30,359 bases of DNA from CAZTAR01 sp043813895 (GTDB lineage Bacteria; Planctomycetota; Phycisphaerae; UBA1845; UTPLA1), in assembly GCA_043813895.1 (NCBI GenBank), contig JBDRKQ010000076.1:1-30359 (forward strand), in the 5' to 3' direction. The notes under the pieces were generated by a model. That model ran no database searches and was not told where the DNA came from. It worked only from the letters and a program-made list of their open reading frames with translations. The stretch's first letter is position 1. The number at the start of each line of letters is the position of its first letter. Both the position numbers and the translations under genes were made by a program. Positions 1 through 9,700 of this stretch are shown piece after piece.

Positions 1-191
1 GGTCGTCGGTGTTTCGTGTGGAGACCATCGGTTACGCGGATCATGTTGGCGTGGTGGAGCGATTGAACGTTGTCTTTGAACTTCGGGGCCCGATTGCCCA
101 GGTGCTCTACCATCGCAACCTGACGGGTTTGGGGCCGGCATACACGCCGCACGGCCTCGAGCGCCGCGGGATCACGGACCAATCCGAATGA
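1..191 (+). CDS. C-terminal fragment of a GspK-like T2SS minor pseudopilin (partial)
   Basis: The frame is open from the window edge to a TGA at 189-191, so only about the last 62 residues are present and the true start lies upstream. The visible part contains FRVETIGYAD, then RLNVVFEL, then QVLYHRNLTGLGPAY. An F-R-hEA/ET-G strand, a strand describing self-derived hydrophobic residues, then VLYWR-like text and a short tail is how GspK (T2SSK) family proteins usually end. GspK is an atypical pseudopilin that caps the T2SS pseudopilus in the periplasm. The next gene begins 17 nt downstream and is gspL-like, matching the canonical K-L-M order and strengthening the call. It could be another pseudopilin-like protein; the fragment is too short to exclude this. 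Confidence 0.55.
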   Translation, partial: SSVFRVETIGYADHVGVVERLNVVFELRGPIAQVLYHRNLTGLGPAYTPHGLERRGITDQSE

Positions 192-208
192 CGGGCGGGT
201 GAAGGCGT

Positions 209-2101
209 ATGGGATTCATCAACAAGAAGCTGCTGGCGATCGACTGGGACGCGAAGAGCTTGCGCCTGGTGCTGACCCGTCCGCGTGTGGACGGCGTGGA
301 CCTGCTCAAGGCTGTGTCGATCCCGGTTCCCTCCGACGTGCGTATGGATGACGCTGAATCGCTCGGCGCGTTTGTGCGTGAGGCGATACGGCAGTCGCGC
401 GTCAGCGCGAAACGTGTACTCATGAGCATTCCGCGTGATCAGGTGGTGCTGAACACGCTGAGCCTGCCGCCGACGCCGGAGGGGGAACTACCCGCGATCG
501 TGCAGTTCCAGATCGTGAAGGAGCTGCCGTTTTCCCCGGATCAGGCGACGGTGGATTTCGCCGTCGGCGGTAAGTTTGACGCGAGCGAGCCGGTCACGGT
601 GCTCGTCGCAGCGGTGAGGAACGAGGAATTGTCGTTCTACCGCCGCGTCGCACACGAGGCCGGCTTGACGGTGGAGCGCATCGGGCTGCGGCCCTACTCG
701 AACCTGGTGGCGGTGACGAGCAAGTCGCAGGAGTTAGCGGGAAAGACGCTGTTGCTGATCGAGGTGGGACCGCAGCTTACAGAGATCGATATCATCCGGG
801 ACGGCAGATTGGTCTTCAGCCGTGCCGCGTCGGTGGCACTCTCGGAATATGGCAGCCTGTCAGAGGATCGCCTGGACGACAGCCGCATCATCTCGATGCC
901 CTTGAAGGATCGCGAGCCGGACGAGCGCATGCGTCGGGCAGTCAAGGACTTGATGGTCGACATCATCCGGTCGTACGAGGCCCATCGGGCGACCGATCCG
1001 AGCATCAGCATCGATCGGATCGTGGTGTGCGGCGCGTCCGGGATCGAGGCACAGTTGGCGGAGTCTTTGGCGGCGCGGTTTGCGGCGCATGCGGACTTGT
1101 ACTCGCCGGATCGCACACTGGATCTCTCCCCTCAACGGGCGAAGGAATTGCGCGGGTTCAGCGCGACGCTGGGCCTCGCGCTGGGCCACAGCCTGACGGG
1201 GCTGCCGACGTTTGATTTCCTGCACCCGAAGAAGCCTGTGAGCAAGCGGACGGTCCAGCTGAAGAAGTTGCCGTTGGCGGTTGCTGCGGTTGTGCTGTTC
1301 GTCGGCGCCGGTGTCACCACGTATGCCAGGGTCGTTCGGCCGAAGAAGCTGGACGTGGCGGCGATGGAGCAGGCGCTGGGACCGCTGCGAGACAAGGAGA
1401 AGACCATTCTCGGGTTCAAGGAGCAGGTGGAGTCGCTGGAGAACTGGCAGCGGTCGGAGCAGTATTGGCCCGAGGTTCTCGTTGCGCTGACGGAAGTCAT
1501 GCCACCGGATAAGGCGGCTTTCGCGACGCGGTTGGACCTGGAGACGCGGACCAGGCAGAAGGGGCTGTACCGTCGCAGCCGGGCTGACATTCGGCTGCGG
1601 ACCGCAACGCTTGGCAAGGTCAATGAGCTCAGTGCCAAGCTTCGCGAGCTTGGCTTCGAGAGCGTCAAGACAGGCAAGGAGACGCCGCTCGGCCGAACTC
1701 GCGGCGCCGGTATCTACGCCTATGACACGAGTATCGAGGCGGAGCTGCCTCTGCGTCCGAAGCGTTCCAGGTCGAAAGAGCAAGAGGGGCACGAACTGGT
1801 GGAGGTTCCGGAACCGCCGGACGAGTTGGATCATGCGGAAGGGCATGAAGCTGTTTCGGAGGAGCGTGGGGCTGGTTCTGAAGAGGTGCTCTCGACCGAA
1901 GCCACAGATATGCGTGTGGAGGCGTCGGACGAGGCGACGGCTCCAGAGACCGCCAGTGTACCGACCGGCGAGACCGACGAGACCGGCGGTGACGATGCGA
2001 CCGGTGAGCCGGCGTCCGGTGAAGTTGAGCCCGAACCGCCCGTGGATGAGCCGTCGGAGGCGACGGAACCGCCGACAACCGGGAAGGGGGACGAGTCATG
2101 A
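209..2101 (+). CDS. GspL/PilM-like T2SS assembly protein with actin-like domain, one TM helix and acidic tail
   Basis: A 630-residue protein that would anchor the T2SS platform in the inner membrane. Residues 1-340 resemble the PilM/GspL cytoplasmic actin fold: LLAIDWDAKSLRLVL (about 8-22) at the first phosphate loop, TLLLIEVGPQLTEIDII (about 180) at the second, and RIVVCGASG (about 271) near the adenosine motif. A hydrophobic segment lies at about 354-372, followed by a coiled-coil, PilN/GspL-like periplasmic part (about 380-520). The last ~110 residues are very rich in Glu, Pro and Thr and look disordered; typical GspL (about 400 aa) lacks such a tail. The ATG at 209 has GAAGG at 201-205. 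The stop overlaps the start of the next gene in an ATGA, suggesting translational coupling. PilM and PilN functions appear combined in one chain, as GspL normally has them. Confidence 0.8.
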   Translation: MGFINKKLLAIDWDAKSLRLVLTRPRVDGVDLLKAVSIPVPSDVRMDDAESLGAFVREAIRQSRVSAKRVLMSIPRDQVVLNTLSLPPTPEGELPAIVQFQIVKELPFSPDQATVDFAVGGKFDASEPVTVLVAAVRNEELSFYRRVAHEAGLTVERIGLRPYSNLVAVTSKSQELAGKTLLLIEVGPQLTEIDIIRDGRLVFSRAASVALSEYGSLSEDRLDDSRIISMPLKDREPDERMRRAVKDLMVDIIRSYEAHRATDPSISIDRIVVCGASGIEAQLAESLAARFAAHADLYSPDRTLDLSPQRAKELRGFSATLGLALGHSLTGLPTFDFLHPKKPVSKRTVQLKKLPLAVAAVVLFVGAGVTTYARVVRPKKLDVAAMEQALGPLRDKEKTILGFKEQVESLENWQRSEQYWPEVLVALTEVMPPDKAAFATRLDLETRTRQKGLYRRSRADIRLRTATLGKVNELSAKLRELGFESVKTGKETPLGRTRGAGIYAYDTSIEAELPLRPKRSRSKEQEGHELVEVPEPPDELDHAEGHEAVSEERGAGSEEVLSTEATDMRVEASDEATAPETASVPTGETDETGGDDATGEPASGEVEPEPPVDEPSEATEPPTTGKGDES

Positions 2102-3630
2102 ATCCGAGGGAACGGATAATGGCGGCGATTGTCGGCCTCGCGGTGGCCACGGTCGTGCTCTACAACCTGGTCAACTTCGTGTTCATCAAGCAATGCCGGA
2201 ATGCGGATGCCACGATGGCTGAGCTTAAGGCGGAGCAAGTCAAACTGAACGGTCTCAACACGACGAAGAGCACACTGGTGCAGCGCTGGATGAAGTACGC
2301 CGGCCAGACGCTCTCATCGGACAAGACCCAGGCGCGGGATATCTTCGGCAAGCAACTCAAGGAACTTGCCAAGCGGCACGGCTTTAACAATGCGGTCTTC
2401 TCGACAAGCAACGGCACCAAGATCGGCCAGCGGACAAGGATCGAGACCGTGGCCCATCGCATCGGCGTTCAGGGGGAGTTCGATGAGGTCATGGATTTCC
2501 TGCGGGACATCTACAACACGCCGTACCTCTGTCAGGTGACGAAACTGACGATCTCCGCCGAGAGCGACAAGAAAGGCGGCGGGCGCGACATTGTGAAACT
2601 AGATTTTGCGGTCGAGACGCCCGTCTTGCCGGCGATTCCCAAGAGTAAGATCCCCGAGGTTGCGCACGCCGAGCCGCTGCGGCTCGACAGCGAAGAACCG
2701 TTGCCTCCCTGTCGCGACGATCTTCTGAGCGACGACGCGTTTGTGATTCTCGCAGATCGGAACATCCTACGGCAATACGAGCCCCCGCCCGCGAACGTGG
2801 TGATGATCGACAACCAGGACTGGAAGACGGTCGCGCTGCGGGTTCGTTTCTTGTGGGATAACCACGTCGAGCAGGAGATCGTCAAGACCGTCGCGAGCAA
2901 GTCCGCGCAGTCGGTGCCCGGCAAGGGGAGCATCGTGGAACTCGAAGGGACGTACGCCGACGGGGTGACGTTCGGTCCCGAACGTTTCGACTTTTCCAAG
3001 AAGAAGGATTGGAAGTATCTCGTCAAGGTGCATCACGACCCGCCCCCGCCGGAGGTCGTCGATCTGGCTGTCGATAATCAGCACGATGAGCCCGTCTTCC
3101 TCGACGTGACCTTCACCGGTTTGGACGACCAGCAACACGTTGAGCCGACCATCTACCTGGAGCCGGGTCGATCGGATATCCGCCAGTACAAGGACATCAA
3201 GACTGTCACTGTCACGGCGCGGTATGCGTCCGGTACAGTCGCGCCGGCGCAGGCATTCATGCCCAAGGATGCCAAGCAGACGTATATGGTGCCACCGGAA
3301 CCGCGTGCGGTTGTAAGTACACCTGAGCAGCCGGTTGTGGATCCGCCCGCCGATCCGACCCTGATCGTCACGGGTCTACTGACCTATGAAGGCACGTGCG
3401 AGATGATCGCCGGCACCTCGCGGGGTCGTAAGGTCATTCCGGCGGGCGAGGAAGGGGCGGTTGACGGCGGGACATTGGTGGGTGTTCACCCGTTCGGCGG
3501 AGTTGTGAGGATGCCGACGGGGAACTTCTATCTTTACCCGCTGGGAAAGAGCTTCGCACAGCGTGTGTTTCTGAACGCGACGGACGAAACACAACTGGCT
3601 ACGGCGATCGACGCATGGTCTCGGCAATAA
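2098..3630 (+). CDS. GspM/PilO-like protein fused to a GspC/PilP-like HR domain
   Basis: A 510-residue bitopic protein. A transmembrane helix at residues 8-29 follows a short cytoplasmic N-terminus (MNPRERIMA). A coiled coil (about 35-70) and a ferredoxin-like region (about 75-180) come next, the order found in PilO/GspM. Residues about 220-420 are beta-rich, with two similar stretches. Residues about 422-483 read LIVTGLLTYEGTCEMIAG, a loop, then GTLVGVHPFGG and GNFYLYPLGK. This strand-loop-strand pattern resembles the HR domain of GspC/PilP, which in known systems contacts the N0 domain of the secretin. No separate gspC is visible here, so a GspM-GspC fusion is a reasonable inference. It starts inside the stop of gspL (ATGA) and lies 121 nt ahead of the secretin gene. 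The N-terminal assignment is firmer than the HR assignment. Confidence 0.65.
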   Translation: MNPRERIMAAIVGLAVATVVLYNLVNFVFIKQCRNADATMAELKAEQVKLNGLNTTKSTLVQRWMKYAGQTLSSDKTQARDIFGKQLKELAKRHGFNNAVFSTSNGTKIGQRTRIETVAHRIGVQGEFDEVMDFLRDIYNTPYLCQVTKLTISAESDKKGGGRDIVKLDFAVETPVLPAIPKSKIPEVAHAEPLRLDSEEPLPPCRDDLLSDDAFVILADRNILRQYEPPPANVVMIDNQDWKTVALRVRFLWDNHVEQEIVKTVASKSAQSVPGKGSIVELEGTYADGVTFGPERFDFSKKKDWKYLVKVHHDPPPPEVVDLAVDNQHDEPVFLDVTFTGLDDQQHVEPTIYLEPGRSDIRQYKDIKTVTVTARYASGTVAPAQAFMPKDAKQTYMVPPEPRAVVSTPEQPVVDPPADPTLIVTGLLTYEGTCEMIAGTSRGRKVIPAGEEGAVDGGTLVGVHPFGGVVRMPTGNFYLYPLGKSFAQRVFLNATDETQLATAIDAWSRQ

Positions 3631-3751
3631 GGACGCCGGGATCGACTCATGGCGACACGAGCGAGTCGCCGCGAGAGAAAAAGAACAAGACGACTGTTGG
3701 ATGCGGGGGAACTGTGGGGGGCATCTCGACGGTCGATGCGGAGGCATGACC

Positions 3752-6700
3752 ATGGCGTTCTTCAGTGACAACGATAAGCGTCTGACGGCCCGCATTGCGG
3801 GGGGCATCTTGTTGACGTTGGCGGCGTTTGTTTTCCTGGGTGTACCGGTCCGCGCGGATGATCCGCCCAAGAAGAAGGACGATAAGCCGGCCGCCACGCA
3901 GCCGGTCGAGGAGAAGCCCAAGGAAGAGAAGCCCGGGAAGGAGAAACCCAAGGAGGAGAAGTCCGAAGCCGCCGGGGAGAAGGCCACCAAGGGGGAGTCT
4001 TCCACTGAAGAGAAGATCGAGGCTGCTCGGAAGGCCGCGCTGGAGTCGATCGAGAAGGATGAGAAGAAAGCAGGCGAGTCGAAGACTTCGAAGAAGGACC
4101 AGTCGGCATCGCCTAACGCGCCGAGTGTGAAGCCCGCCGCCTCGGCGGCCAAGGGCTCGCCGAGACTCCCGGCACCGACACACAGGCCTTTGGCGGAGAG
4201 CCAACGTACTCCGCGTGGCGACAGCCCTCGTACTACGAACCGTCAGAAGACGCCGCCGCGCACCCCCGGACGGACCCCACCCCGCTCGCGGTCCGACCGG
4301 AAGGAGCCGACGCCACCTGCGCCGGGCGATTCCGTGCCACCGCCGGTTCCACCCGTGGGTGCGACGGGCGATTCAGGTGCTGCGTCCAGCGAGACGCGGT
4401 CGCCGATCGCGAACATCACGACGACGATGAAGTTCGTCATGACGCCGCCCGATCCGGAGGCGCAGAGTTATCGTTTCGACTATAGCGACACGCCCTGGAT
4501 GGATGTGCTGGACGACTTGTCCCGCATCAGCGGGTTGCCGTGGGGCAACACGCCGGAGACTCCGATCAACGAGACTCTCACGTTCCGCAGTCCGCGGGAC
4601 TTCACGTTCAAGGAGTACATCGAGCAACTCAATGAGCTGCTGTTGCAGCGTCCGTTGAACAAGTACCTGATTCGCCGCGAGGACAACTATCTTGCGATCA
4701 AACGCCTGCCGGACCTGATGCGAGAAATCCCCGTGGAGAAGATGTTCCAGACGTTCGAGGAATTCGAGGCGGCGAAGCTGGACCGCTTTGACATTTGCCG
4801 GACCCTCTTCACGGCGCCCGAGGGTTGGCCCGCGTTTCAGGTGATCGAGGAGTTTCGGCCGCTGTTTTCCGACACGTACGGCGCGCAGGTCCTCGGAGAC
4901 GACATCGAACTAGTCGGCCTGGTCGAAGAGCACTACCGCTTTCGGGACGTCGTCAAGAGGTTGACGGCGGAGCCCCCGCCCAAGTCCGACACTCGGCCGA
5001 TGCTCACCATCGTCTTGAAGGTGGCGAAGGTATCGGATGTCCAGACGATTCTCAGGCAGATGTTTGACGTTAGCGGCGGCGGGGCGCCGACTCCGAGAGG
5101 CAGGCCAGCACGAGGTCCCGGCATCGACACCAAGGGCGAACAGGCCAAGCAGATTACGATTATCCCGGATATCCTGAACAATCGTCTGTTCATCAAGGCA
5201 CCGCCACAGGTGCTGGGCGAGATCGCCGAGGCGATTCAGGATCTGGACAGCGGCTTGCCGCCCGAGCCGCCGGTCATGAGAATCGTCAAGCTCCAGCACG
5301 TCGGCGCGGCGGTGCTCGTGGCCCAACTCAAGCCGCTCTTTGCCGCTCAGAAGGGCGCGCTGCGCGGTCCCGGAAGGGGCGGAGGAGGGGGATACGTCCC
5401 GCCTGAGATCGAGGACGAACTCAACCGGGACATCATCGCCGCGCAGTCCGGCAACGCCGTCATTCTGATCGGCAGCGAGAAGGGGGTCGCCAGCGCAGAG
5501 CAGATCGTGAAGGACTTTGACGTTCCCGATGATCAGGTGACCGAGATCATCGAGCTGCAGAACGCCGATGCCGCGACCATCGCGGCGATGGTCAGCTCGC
5601 TGCTGCCGCCCGTCCAGAGGGGAGGCCAACCCACGCAACTCACGGCGCAGTCGAGCACCAAGCTTGTCGTCTCCTGCGACAAGACCGATCTGGCCCGGAT
5701 CAAGGAGTTGATCGCGAAGTTTGACGTGCCTACGGAGGAGGAGGAGAAGACGCATTTTGTGCAGCTCGAGTCGGCCACGCCGAGTGCGATCGCGCCGATC
5801 CTCCAGCAGATCATCACCGGTGGGGCCGCCCCGCGCCCGGTAGCGCCGCGGCAGGCAGATCCAAGAAGGCGCGGAGGCCGACAACCGCCGCCGCAGCGCA
5901 GAGCCGCGCCTGTCGTCACCACCGGTCCCGGGCCGAAGTTCATCCCCGACGACGCGACGAAGACGCTCCTCGTCTACTGCAACGACAAGGACTGGGAGCG
6001 GATCGACGCTCTCATCAAGAAGCTCGACGCGCAGGCCAAGCCGCTGGAGCCTGTGTACAAGACCTTCACCCTGCAAGTTGCCAACGTCATCGACGTGGTG
6101 GACATGCTCAACCAGCTCTTCCCGCCGCAGAGTGATATTGCGCGCGTCATCACCGCCGACCCGTACAACAGCACGATCAACATCTTCGCGATGCCCGACT
6201 TTATCGAGAAGGTGACGCCCTTCATCACCGAACTCGACATCGAGACGGAGATACCCACGGAGGTCATCAAGCTCGAATACGCCCAGGCGCAGGAGATCGC
6301 GCCGATTCTTTCGCAGAGCTTCTCCGGTGGCGGCTCGGCGATGGCGGCGCCTGTGACACGCGGCGGCAAGGGCCAGCAGCCCAGACCCATGCCGCGTTCC
6401 AGCCAAGGCGGCTCGTCGATCCGAATCGTCGCGGAGCCGCTGACCAACTCGCTGTTGGTGACCGCGCCGCCGAAGAAGCTCGTGGAGATTCGCGAGCTTG
6501 TCGCCGAGATGGAGGCCGCGGCACGACCCGCCCGGCTCATCGTTCAGGTTTACAACCGCCCGGCCGAGGATGTGGTTGCGGCGGTGCAGCGGATGATGGG
6601 CGCCGCTTCGGCAATGCCCATCCGCGTGCCAGGCGCGAAGGGCCAGCCGGTTTCCCGTGCTCCAAGCCGTTCGGGCGGTTCCGACTCACTGAACATGTTG

Positions 6701-9700
6701 CCCGACGGCGATCGCATCATCATCGAAGGCCGACAGGAGGAGGTCGCCAAGGCCGTGCAGTGGATCGAGCAGCTCGACGTCGTCGAGCAGAAGCCGATCA
6801 GCAGGAAGTACCTCGTGATGGATGCGGAGGAGGACGCCCAGAAGCTCCAGGCTCTGCTGGGACTGGGCGGACGTCCGGCCAAGAAGCCGGGTGGGAAACC
6901 GGGCGCCGCTGCGCCCGTCGTGCCCAGCGGGTCGATCAGCATCGTGCCGGTGATGTATGAGAATGTTTTGCTGATTCGGGCAATGCCGCGCGACTTCGTC
7001 GAGATCGACGAACTGCTCCGCCTCATTCTGGGTGAGTCGGAGAACGTCGAGGGCACAGAGCCGGATCCCCCCGAGAGCTGGTGGACCCATCAGTTGAAGT
7101 ACAAGAAGGCATATGACATCGCCTGGACCGTCGAGGACCTTCTCAACGCAGGTGGCAAGAGTACCATCCGCATCGACGAGGGGCCGAACGAGCGGACCGT
7201 GCTGATTCGCGGTTCGAAGCCCGCGCAGCGGGACGACATCGTCAAGCTGATCGAGATGTACGACGTGCCGGATATCACCGGCATCGTCGACAAGGACGTA
7301 CTGGTTTTTGACGGCGACAAGATGCCCGCCGAGCGGATCGTCGAGATGATCAAGAACCGCTATACGAGCCCGTTCGGCCGTAGCGTCGAGGTCGTCGACG
7401 CGGGCCTCTCATCCGGCAGGGTGCAGGTCATCGACATTCATGAAGGCGAAGAGGAGGAAGAGGACGCGGAGCCACCCCCACCGGCCGCAAGTCCGGGCAC
7501 GCCGATCAGCGCGGTCACGCCGCGCTCGCTGCCTGGCCCGTTGATGCGCGCTATGGAAGCTGTGGCGGCCGCCTCGCTGGGGCTGTACGACTCGCAGTCG
7601 CAGCCGCCTGTTGCGACGTCGCAACCGGCGCGTGAGCCATCGCCTGCAGAGCGGTCCCAAGACGTGGAGGATTCGCAGCCCGAGCCGATGCCGGCAGTCA
7701 AGGAGACCGGCGACGCCGTGGAGATCGCGACTCAACCGCCGGGCGTGGATCTTTCGGAACAGCTGCCCGGTTCGATCGAGATCTACGCGGATCCGGTTAC
7801 TGGCAAGGTGTTCGTCCAGGTACCCGAGGACGAGAAGGATATGCTCGACGACTGGGTTCGCGAGCGGATCGGTGACAAGTCGCCGACGGTCTATCGCGTC
7901 TTCCCGCTCAAGTACGCGGAAGTGGACTACGCTGCGCAGCTTCTCAACAACATCTTTAACCAGCCTACGCAGCCAGCCCCGCGCCAGCGTCCTCAGAGGC
8001 AGCAGCAGGCTCAGCCAGGCGCGAAGGGGCAACAGGGCAAGGGAGAGCAGGGCGGCAAGGAGGGCCGCCAGCAACAGCAGCAGCCGCAAGCGCCGGCGCC
8101 GACGCCTGCGAGGATCAAGGTCGTGCCGGACACGCGGACGCGGAGCTTGTTTGTTGCCGCGCCGCTGTCGGATGTTCCGCTCATCGTCGATGTGCTGCGG
8201 AAGATCGACGCCAAGGTCCCGCCCATTGATCAGAACATCAAAATATTCTACCTGAAGAACCTGGATGCTACGCAGGTCGTCGAGACTCTTCGCGAGACAC
8301 TGGGTCTGTCCTCCACTGCGCGGCGCGCGCCGGCGCAAGGGCGACGCGGCCAGCCCCAACAGCAACAGCAGCAGCAACAACAGATGCTGCAGATGCAGGG
8401 GCAGCAGGGTGAGGGCACGGTCGTTTCCTCGGAGAACATCAAGCTGACCGCGGACTCGCAGACAAACTCGATCATGGCCAAAGCGCCGCCGGATACGCTG
8501 GCGCTGGTCGAGTCATTGATTGAGAAACTGGACGGGGCCGAGAACATCGCCAAGCCTGAGATGCGGCGCGTGCCGTTGGAGCACGCCCGCGCGAGCGAGG
8601 TCGCCTCGATTGTGAAAGAAGTTGCCACTGCGACGTCGACGAGCGCCGCGGGGCCGGGTGGTCGCGGGCCTCGCGGGCGCGGCGGTTCGCGGAGCGGCAC
8701 GGTTTCGGTCAATGCCGACACCAGGACGAACAGCGTCATTCTCGCGGGACAGACCCAGGACCTTGACCGCGTCGAGGGCATCGTCAAGGAACTCGACATC
8801 GACGACGGGGGCCGATCGAACATCCGCCAGTTCGCGGTCAAGGGTGACCCGCGGCAGATCGCCGACACGCTCAAGTCGCTCTTCGCGGGCGGGCGCGGCG
8901 GGCAGGCCGACGTGGTCATTACGGCGAACGACGCAACAGGCATCATCGTGGTCAAGGCTCCGACGCCGCTGATGGCTGATATCGAGAAGCAGATCCTCGC
9001 GATGGATGAGAAGGTCGAGGCGGAGACGGAACGCCGGCCAATCAAGCTCCAGCTCGCGGATGCGGAAGCCGTCGCGACGCAGCTCCAGGATCTCTTCGGC
9101 GAGGGCACGCAGGGTCGCGGGCGCGGGGCCAAGGGCAAGGTCGTCATCAAGGGCAACAAGTCCAACAACACGCTCTACGTGCAGTGCCCGGAGAGCCTGT
9201 TCGAGGAGATCAAGGAAGTCGCTCTGGGCATGGACAAGCAGCCGGGGGGCCTACAAGTCAAGGCCTTTCACCTCAAGCATGCCTCGGCGATCGGCGTTCA
9301 GAAGCAGCTCGAAACGCTCATGATGCAGGCTTCCAGGACCAAGGGCTTGGGCGACGTCAAGCTCGACCTCATCGGTGTCTTGCCCGACGCGCGGACGAAC
9401 TCGCTGATCGTCAGCGGCGGGCCGCTCACGTTTCTCCTGATCGAGCAGGTTCTTGCGGAAGTGGACGTCGAGCCCGCTGAGCTGGACAAGCGCGAGACGA
9501 AGACGTACACGTTCACCAACGCCGCCAACGTCAGCGACGTGGCCCGCAACATCCGCGAGCTGTTCCGCGACGAGGATGTCAGGACCACCGGCGTCGAGCC
9601 GCCGACGGTGACGTTCAACGTCGCCGGCAACACGTTGACTGTGAAGGCGAACGCGCCCCAGCACGAGGAGATCGTCAAGAACATCATCGAGCCGGTGCAG

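Noticed and set aside
860..1846. Minus-strand 328-codon frame opposite the GspL-like gene
   Set aside because: Arg/Gln/Leu-rich text without motifs; the plus-strand gene has clear actin-fold and TM features.
3701..3751. Upstream ATG at 3701 as start of the giant secretin
   Set aside because: It would put 17 residues before the signal peptide and lacks a ribosome site, whereas the ATG at 3752 has GGAGG with 7-nt spacing.
4910..8380. Minus-strand frames of 498 and 323 codons within the secretin gene
   Set aside because: Composition is Arg/Leu/Gly/Asp-rich shadow coding; no motifs, and the plus strand is clearly coding.
8351..8415. CAG/CAA-rich tract as a simple DNA microsatellite
   Set aside because: CAG and CAA codons are mixed and the frame is kept, so selection for a Gln-rich loop explains it better than pure slippage, although slippage may have contributed.
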